From: Hydnum rufescens UP504
Lineage: Eukaryota; Basidiomycota; Agaricomycetes; Cantharellales; Hydnaceae
Direction: 5' to 3'
NCBI GenBank assembly: GCA_014904985.1
Contig: MU129015.1
Location: forward strand, 1 to 64,000
Length of the DNA stretch: 64,000 nt
In this document: piece after piece, positions 56,153 through 64,000 of the stretch
Numbering within the stretch: the stretch's first letter is position 1
Layout: the number at the start of each line of letters is the position of its first letter
Notes under the pieces: generated by a model
What the model was told of the DNA's origin: nothing
Databases searched by the model: none
The model's input: only the letters and a program-made list of their open reading frames with translations
Program-made: the position numbers and the translations under genes

Positions 56153-59100
56153 CTACCAAAGGAGCTCGAGACCTTCCCAACGACCCGTCTCCCTCGCTTC
56201 CCAATAGCCTCCGCTGTATACCCATTCTTCCGAACCATCCTTCCCCAGCACGGGATGAAACCACCTCGGTGTCCACTCTTCCCCTCGTAACTCTCTTTGT
56301 TTCCGCCTCTCCCGTTGCGCTTGCTCGATCCGCACCTTCTCGCTGTCCGCCTCCTCCACCCTTCCCTCTTCGAGCGCGCGTTGGTCGGGCCTCCATCGTG
56401 AATCCGTCGGGGGCAGGATGTCCTCGATATCTGGTGTGATCTCGTTCAGCTGGACGGCAAATTGGGTGAAACCGTAGTACTGTGGGGCATTCGGAGGGAA
56501 GGGTGCTGCACGCCATAGGACATGGAGGTGCGAGCCGGAGGGGTCGAGTAGTCGCGAGAAGGACTGATCCCACCGTCCCCGCAGGTCGACTGGCAGTGTC
56601 GTCGTCGTCGTCGTGCCAATGGACGTGTTGGTGGTGATTCGTCCAACGACTTCATCCCGCGTGCCCCAGTAGCCGCCGGGTTTGAATTCGAGAGTGCATG
56701 ATAGGGGGTTCGTTGAAGAGGTGCTGTGGATCGTCATGATTCCACAGTGTTCAAGGTATTTTCTCCGGCGATGAGATTCCGCATGAAGGAGGAAGGTTTT
56801 TGCCTGTGACCGTTTGAATAGTTAATGATCAGACAACAAGGCAATTATGGGGATTATGAGACTGGAAGCTGGTCGTTCAACGACACGCACCATGAATATG
56901 TCTCCTCACCAATCTTGAGGTAAGTGGTTCCCACCGGAATAATCTCAAGTGACTTGCCTAAATTCATAACCGAAACACAAAACAACAATTTCAGAGCGAG
57001 AGCATCATGTCCAAGAGCCAAGGAAAACGCACCCCAGAATCTATTCTTCCCACCACTCGTGCCCCAAAATTCCCACCCTTCCCCTTCCGCATGACATGCC
57101 ATGATAGGTGGGTGGTGCGAGACCTTCTCTGAGATGAATTGATAACGCACATCCTCGAATGTCTCCCCCAGCATGGGGTTACTGGATCGCAGTCCGTTAA
57201 TGTCGAACAACTATGAAGGGGAAGAGAGCACGGCAACGTACAATGGCTTCCGACTGGCACGCAGTTTTGTACATGCGTATCCAGACACAACAAAGGCAGC
57301 CACGAAGGTCAGACGCTCTACAGGATCTGTCGCTTGTACTGCTTTCTCGAGCAAATCTACATATTCTAGATCTTCCGCTAAACTGTGTCAGGCGTCAATT
57401 CCAAGGCAAAGACATCATGGGCGTGAATTATATATTGTCCGTACTGCTGTAGGAGACTCAAGGGCTCGTTAAAACTAACAGGAAATGAGACTGTCGACAG
57501 ATCCTGGCGTGTCGGTCAGTATAAGTGAGTGATAGAAGAAAAAAAAGGGGAAAAAAAGGATTGAAAAGGAGCAAGCACCTTTCCGACGTTACGCTTGAGA
57601 ACGCTGAATAGGCTGATCTCGTCACCGCTGGTCGGACTGGGCAAATATGTCCGTCTCGCTACGTCCGCGGGGGTTGGCTTGACGCCAGGTTGGGGGCCGA
57701 AGGCACTGACGGACGAGGTGTTGGATACTTGGGAGAAGTGGGCGGGGCGCTCTTCGTCGAGAGTCATCGTCTCGGGATTAGTCTCATTGCCTGGTCCGGA
57801 ACCGTTGTCGTCGTCTGTGGAGTGGTGTGATACGGTCTCAACGGAGATGAACTCGACGCCTTCTTCGGCGTCGTACCAGACGGACTCGCCAGTGCTGCCG
57901 AGCGTGGCAAGGGAGCGCCTCCTGGTGAGTTCACCCAAGCTGAGGAGGGAAGAGGAACGGATCATTTCGCCTGATGCGCTTCGATGATCAGCTTGTCGTC
58001 GTTGTTCCACGCCTTCGTCAGTGTAGGTGGCGAGAGACGGGGTATTGAAGATAAGGGATGATATGGCAGGAAGAGAAGAAGGCGGGGCGGGCACAATATT
58101 GTCGCCTTCGATCAGGGATATAAGAAGGGTATGTTGGGTGCGCAGGGACGCGATCTGGCGTGTTAAGCGCGAGAGTGGGGTGTCATTGTGCGTCGATGCG
58201 ACGGGGGACGATGTGTGAGCTGGTAGTTGATGCTCCTCGGAGACTGGGTTGATGCTAGAGACGGAGGATGAGTCGTCTGAGGGCTGTCGGGGAGCGGATG
58301 TGCGCCGGTGGAAAAGCCCGAATAAGCTGTTAGTACTATCGTCTTTCTTGCTGTGCCCGTCTTTAGTTTCTTTCCCAGCGGTGTTTCCAGGCTCCTTACG
58401 CGATTTGATGTTCTGGGCAGAGCGTTTTTTGGAAAGGGGTGGGGGTACATATTGACTACTTGCCTCAGAGACAGTTTCCTCTAGGTCATGAATGATTTTA
58501 TCTATCTGTTGCACGACGAGACCGAGTTTAGTTGGAAAACTTGGAAGACGATTATGAGGCTGTGCGTGGAGGGTACGTATAGAGCTTGTGTCGGTCTTCG
58601 TGGGAACCGTGGTCATGGCAGCACCAGTGTCCTGGTCTGACGTGTGGACACCGACACGGACGTTCATAAATGTGCTATAGAAAGATAGAATGATAGATCG
58701 TTCGACAATTATGATGGGGACGCTCAATGGGGTTAGGTGGGAACGAAACGACGGACCGGAAGGCCCTCATCCAGGTATCGAAATCAGCAGCGCTAAGACA
58801 CTTTAGATGAAATGTAGCGGTGCCCGAGTCTACATGGAGTTCGCGCGCCCGTTCGTTAGAGGAAACCGTAGCGAGAGGGAGAATAATGTGGTCCCGGGGG
58901 GACCCCTGGAAGTGGGCCGAGTAGGATAAGACGCCATCCGTCTGCAGTGTGAAGTAGCGACGGGCAAATCCTGTCGCACGGCGGGGTCACAGGAAAATTA
59001 TAACGCCATTATTTAAGCGTAGTAGACGAGGACTAGGTAGGGTACGTGCCTTGCATCTTTTTGCGACGCTTTTTAAGGACCCATCCGGAACATACGATAT

Positions 59101-59227
59101 TCTGGGGGACACCGGGTAGTCAGCGGAAAGGAGGAGAAAGGGAGGAGCCGAATCAGGGCGGTACCTGCTGCGGACCGGGGGCCTGAGGAGAGACGGCTTT
59201 TCCTTTGCCCTGTTGGGGCGTCTCCAT
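56153..59227 (-). CDS. Oxysterol-binding protein with PH domain (OSBP/Osh family)
   Basis: Minus strand. Lipid-transfer protein at membrane contact sites. Start [15 protein letters not shown], then a PH domain over three exons ([53 protein letters not shown]), a long Ser-rich region with a coiled part ([20 protein letters not shown]), then the ORD domain: [35 protein letters not shown], the signature [73 protein letters not shown] and a final [17 protein letters not shown] missing A in the run at 56757-56762 breaks frame before the KYLEHCG-type block. The PH-domain intron uses a GC donor (CAAG|gcacgt). The ORD middle is partly hidden in short exons at 57200-57510 that I could not fully join. 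Divergent from the ABC transporter gene. Confidence 0.85.
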
Positions 59228-59706
59228 ACCGAGATACGGAGGCAGTGACGCGGACAGCCACCGAGCGGCTCATCCCGGCCGCTGACAGCGGCAATTGCCG
59301 GGCCGCGCAGTATATTAAATTTTAATATGACCGATTCCGATGGAGTGGCACACGGAAGTTATTCGTTAATATCTAACCATAGTAATGGGACAATCTGCGG
59401 ATCCACGGGTTTTTTTTTGGGTGGAGGTTCTGCATATGGCACTGGAGGCGGTAAAGAAACGCAGCTATGGACTCCATGGTGATATGCGATTTGGGTTGCG
59501 GACACTGGCGCCTAGTGGGGGCGCTTAGGGGAAAGGGGAAGGGGGAGGATGGATTACCAGAAAGGGGAATCCGTCGGAACCGATGGTAGGCCGGTGGACC
59601 GATCGCCCACGTATATGACTAGTGCATTCTCATATTTAACCGAGGTTCTTCTGCCGCTCTCAGTGGCAAAAGAGGCCCGCCCCCAAAGACGAACGACAAC
59701 GAAATC
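59228..59706. promoter_or_regulatory. Bidirectional intergenic region between OSBP and ABC transporter
   Basis: 479 nt between two divergent starts. Contains an AT palindrome ATATTAAA-T-TTTAATAT (59312-59328), a T9 tract near 59411 and a G-rich stretch (59515-59548). The region probably contains both promoters. No gene seen. Confidence 0.4.
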
Positions 59707-62700
59707 ATGCACGACGACGACGACCCCAAGGATCGTGTTGCGATCGACGTCAGCCACGGTGATGGGGGGGTCGAAGGAAAGCTAAAGCCCGTGCCGTTTC
59801 TCTCTCTCTTTCGCTACTCTACGCCCCTCGAGAAATTCCTCGACATTATTGGGATCATTTGTGCGACGTGCTCCGGAGCTGCCCAAGTTCGTGCACGTCT
59901 CTCTCCGACAACCGTTGCCAACCCGCACTCACCTTTATCCCGCGATAGCCTTTAATGGGGCTCCTTTTTGGAAGACTGACCAACTCGTTCGTGGACTTTG
60001 GCCGAGCTGCCTCAGCCATCTCTGGAGATTCGGGATCCCGCAATGCCACCGCCATACAGGTCTTTGAAGAGGCTCGTTCCACCTTCCGCAGCGAGGCTGC
60101 CACAAATGCGACTTACCTTGTATATATCGGGATTGCCATCTTCCTCTCCACATCCTCGTACATTTTTATTTGGGTATGTCCCTGCATCCTCTCTCTTGGC
60201 TCCTCCTCACAGCCCCCTCGTCAGTCCTGGACCGGCGAAGTCAATTCCAGAAGAATCCGCGAGTTATACCTCAAGTCTATTCTACGTCAAGATATCGCCT
60301 ACTTTGACAACATTGGCCCAGGTGAAGTTACCACGCGTATCCAGACTGATACTCGTAAGTGCTCCCGCTCCCCAAAATGACAAATAGAAATTCCTATCTT
60401 TGTCCCGTCAGATCTCATTCAAGAGGGAATCTCCGAAAAAGTCGCCATCTCCGCGGAATATGCAGGCGCATTCGCCGCCGGATTCATCTGTATGGCACAG
60501 ACTAGCTGTCCTCGATTCCGCGATTTTGACATCCATCTCTCTTCCTAGTGGCCTATGCCCGATCTTGGCGATTGTCCCTCGCAATATCTGCTATATTGCC
60601 ATGCATCGCTATAACCGGGGCTACCATGCAAAGGTTTATGTCCAAATACAAACAGTGCGCCCTCGCATTATCTTCCTCTGGCTACAGTTTTAACTATTTC
60701 CGTAAGGCTATCCCTCACGAGCATTGCAGAAGGCGGATCCTTTGCCGAAGAGGTCATCTCCACCATCCGGACGGCACAGGCCTTCGGTACCCAGAAGAAA
60801 CTCACCGCCATCTACGACAATCAAGTTCTGAACGCCTTCCACGCCGACCTGAAGTCTGCCATTGGCAATGGGGTCGGTCTTGGCACGTTCTTTTTCATCG
60901 TCTATAGCTCATACGCCTTGGGTGCGTATGGCATTCATCGGTACATAGGATTCCCTGGTCTAATGAAAATTTGTTTTCCGCTGCAGCATTCTACTATGGT
61001 ACAACGCTAGTTCTCGAAGGTCGCGGTACGTCAGACCAATGGGAATGTCTCGTTTTCTTGCCATGTTGATGCTCTTCGCTGTCAGCCAATATCGGAATCG
61101 TAGTCAATGTGTAAGTCACGTTCCGCTACCTCTTGAGGCTTCTGATGTTAAATTCATCCCCCCAGCATCCTCGCCATCCTTATAGGATCTTTCTCTCTCG
61201 CGTTGCTGGCTCCCCAAATACTAGGTAAATTCCTTTTCTATGCAGTGTATGAATCCCAGATCATGCGTGGGGTGCCTCTGAACAATTTTCAACAGCAATA
61301 ACAAATGCCCAAGGCGCAGCTGCCAAGATATTTGCGACTATTGAACGAATGTGAGCAAGGGCTCTGGGTCTGACCAATCGGCTATATCGCTGTTCCTCAT
61401 ATACTAAATACTGATTTTCACATGTTTCCTTCCTGTCGATTGAAGTCCCAAGATCGATTCTGCGAGTGAAGAAGGTCTACGACCCTCGTCTGTCACTGGG
61501 CGGATCACATTCAACGATGTGCGATTTAACTATCCCTCACGTCCCGACGTACCCATTCTCAAGGGGCTCAACCTGACGTTCGAGGCGGGTTCAACCTCTG
61601 CACTTGTCGGCGCGTCCGGTTCGGGTAAGAGCACAATTGTAGCGCTCATCGAACGGTTCTACGATCCGTTGGAGGGCACGGTGAAATTCGATGGGGTAGA
61701 TGTGCGGGACCTGAATTTGCGCTGGCTCAGGAGTCAGATGGGGCTGGTCTCCCAGGAACCGACGCTCTTTGCAACTACCATACGGCAGAATGTCGCCCAC
61801 GGGCTCGTGGGGAGTCGGTTTGAAGGACTGGATGAGGAAAAGAAGTTCGAGCTTATCAAGGCCGCGTGTGTCAAGGCCAATGCGGATAGTTTTATTGCCA
61901 AGTTGCCCCAAGGTGCGTTTATTTTAAGTGCCTTTTTGGTGCTTCAGCTATCTGGGTTTGGCTTCTGGCGGGAAACTGATGCGCGAGTGTTCAGGATATG
62001 ATACCATGGTTGGAGAACGTGGCTTCCTTCTGTCGGGTGGTCAGGTATGTCGCTGTTCGGCTTCGTTGCAGATGGTCTGGCTGATTTAACAATAACCCCC
62101 CCACCCCCTCCTCCAAGAAACGTTGGTGTTTTCATGTAGATCGCATAGTTCTCTATTTCTGACGTTTCAGATTTCATTGCACCCCCCAGAACGTGTTGCT
62201 ATTGCACGGGCTATCGTCAGTGATCCTGCCGTTTTGCTCCTCGACGAAGCGGTGCGTATCTTTTTTTTTTGGTGCCACCAAGATAGGCTCGTTTCTCCCA
62301 TGAATAACAATCCCTTTCGAACTTAGACAAGCGCTCTCGACACCCAGTCTGAAGGCATCGTGCAAGACGCACTGAACAAAGCGTCTCAGGGCCGCACGAC
62401 CATCACGATCGCACACCGCCTCTCCACCATCAAAGACGCAGGGTGCATCTACGTTATGGAAGACGGTCTTGTCCTCGAGCAGGGACCCACGATGAACTGC
62501 TCGCAAATCCAGATGGGGCGTATACCCTTCTCGTCGGTGCGCAGAAGCTGCGCGAGCAGCGGGCTGCGGTAGACGATGAACATGGGCCATCGCCTATGGG
62601 GTCCGCACCGACGTCCCCTGTCGACATGCCGACGCCCGTGGACTATGGGCAAAGCGATGTTCTGGGGACTGAGAAGGACGTTGAGATGATCAAGGAGAAG

Positions 62701-64000
62701 CCTCTGGGTGGCGTGCTGACTGACTATTCGGACACTAGCGGCATGAAAGGGAAGGCCTCTGGGCCGGGACAGGAGCAGGACTATGGGATGATATACCTCT
62801 TCCGGCGCATGGCGCGCATCAATCGAGAACACAAGAGATTGTACATCAAAGGGACCATATTTGCCATAAGTAAGCCGCTGTTCGCTTTGGGGATGTCGGG
62901 GATTCTATTCCCATGTTAGGCTTCCGGGTTTGACTTGACTCTTTCCCCTCCTTTGGTTTTTGTGTAGTGACTGGATTGGTCCACCCTGGGTATGGGATTG
63001 TATATGGAGGGGCCATCCAGGGTTTCCAACAGACGGATCGCCATCAGTTTCGAATCTCTGGTACGTTTTTATTGTCCGGGTGTCCAACCACTATCCCGCC
63101 GGCCATGTACACTCGTGTCTGGCTAGATTTACTGAGATACCCTATCATTTCATGGCCTTGGATTGGATTGGATTGATCAGGCGATAGGAGCGGGCTTTGG
63201 TTCTTCATCATCAGTCTCTGCGCCTCGTGTGGGTTTGTTTTATTTGACACGGCGCTCAGTATTGGAGCAGTGGACTAACTTTTGTGGTCCGGCCGGGGAT
63301 TGTGATGCAGTTACGATTGCATGCCAGAATTACTTGTTCGGACACGCGGCCTCTGAACTGACGAAGAAACTGAGGAGTACTTCATTCAGGGCTATTCTGC
63401 GACAGGATAGTGAGTGCTATTATTTGCTTGACTTCGTTCCAGACCCTCGTCCCTTTTTGGTACACTATCTTATCTGATCTTGATCACCTTTCTTAGTCGG
63501 CTGGTTTGATGAAGAAGCACATTCGGTAGGTTTCATTGATTTATTGCTTCAATTGGCGCCGGGGTGTCGTGATAACTTCATATTTTCCCTTTCCCAGACT
63601 GGGGTGCTAGTGTCCAATCTCTCCGATGGAGTGAGTAATTATTGAACTCTTCCTTTTCAGTTCAGAGTCGTCTGATATTAGGAACTGCCCCTGTAGCCTC
63701 AAAAGGTGTATTCATTATTCCTTTTCCATCGCCCCCGTGCTCCCTATCCTTAGCGAGATTGGTTCGTACAGGTGTATGGTCTCGCTGGAGTCACCCTTGG
63801 GTCAATCGTCCAGAGTCTGTCGACCGTCACGGGCGGAATCATTGTAGGACTAGTGTATGGCTGGAAATTAACACTCATTGGCCTCGGTGTGTTTCTTGTT
63901 TTGATACTCATGTTTGACAAAACCTGTTCTGTTGCTCATCATTTGGTATAGTTACTATGCCTATCGTCGGCAGCGTAGGCTTCATTCGCCTGGTTCGTCT
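59707..64000 (+). CDS. ABCB-type multidrug/peptide exporter, 3' end outside the window
   Basis: Full-size ABC transporter with TMD-NBD-TMD-NBD order (P-glycoprotein/Ste6 type). Starts [20 protein letters not shown], then [96 protein letters not shown], and NBD1: [20 protein letters not shown], Walker [11 protein letters not shown]-loop [29 protein letters not shown] signature, [20 protein letters not shown]alker [21 protein letters not shown] and TIAHRLST. The linker holds Pro/Ser-rich sequence. TMD2 begins LIKG-like [17 protein letters not shown] with [18 protein letters not shown] and [18 protein letters not shown], then the window ends. A missing base near 62480-62490 (CAGGGACCCACG) breaks frame between LEQG and [13 protein letters not shown], and the exon after SGGQ starts irregularly. 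About twelve introns seen. Confidence 0.9.

Overview
The window looks like nuclear DNA of a basidiomycete, most likely an agaricomycete of the Rhizoctonia/Ceratobasidiaceae type. Genes are split by many 45-70 nt GT-AG introns, genes on both strands are closely packed on the right, and a NACHT-WD40 (NLR-like) gene carries the N-terminal region I associate with Rhizoctonia. The organism assignment is inference; nothing was searched. Gene models were built by reading exons across frames and joining them at plausible splice sites.

Layout. 1-16.6 kb is accessory and gene-poor. It holds two short paralogs resembling the interferon-alpha-inducible IFI6/IFI27 (ISG12) family, each behind the same CCAAT/E-box/TATA promoter and each inside a diverged ~2 kb duplicated segment. 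It also holds a damaged NACHT-WD40 gene with about 14 near-identical WD40 blades, a P-loop-less NACHT fragment, and an 802-bp terminal-inverted-repeat element with a 6-bp target-site duplication. 16.7-20.6 kb holds a C-4 methylsterol oxidase (ERG25) gene divergent from a conserved gene of unknown function. 20.8-35.7 kb is a segmentally duplicated cluster: four tandem paralogs of a nucleotidyltransferase-fold protein (GGS...DLD...D motif), a TCAB1/WRAP53-like WD40 gene plus a broken copy, an intact short-chain dehydrogenase plus a 5'-deleted copy, and a tyrosine-recombinase remnant.

35.9-64 kb is gene-dense core: FMP52-like, WDR48/UAF1-like, OMA1 protease, glycogen synthase, proteasome beta-7 (PRE4), an unrecognised gene, tafazzin, a DnaJ-X co-chaperone, an oxysterol-binding protein with PH domain, and an ABCB-type transporter cut by the window end. 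Several act on membranes and mitochondria (OMA1, tafazzin, FMP52; ERG25 and OSBP for sterols), but I see no evidence that they form a functional cluster.

Caution: many conserved genes that should be functional (OMA1, tafazzin, OSBP, ABC transporter) carry isolated 1-nt indels, often in short homopolymers. Some or all may be sequence errors, so pseudogene calls that rest only on single-base frameshifts are provisional. Calls resting on larger deletions (NACHT fragment, truncated SDR, partial TCAB1 copy) are firmer.
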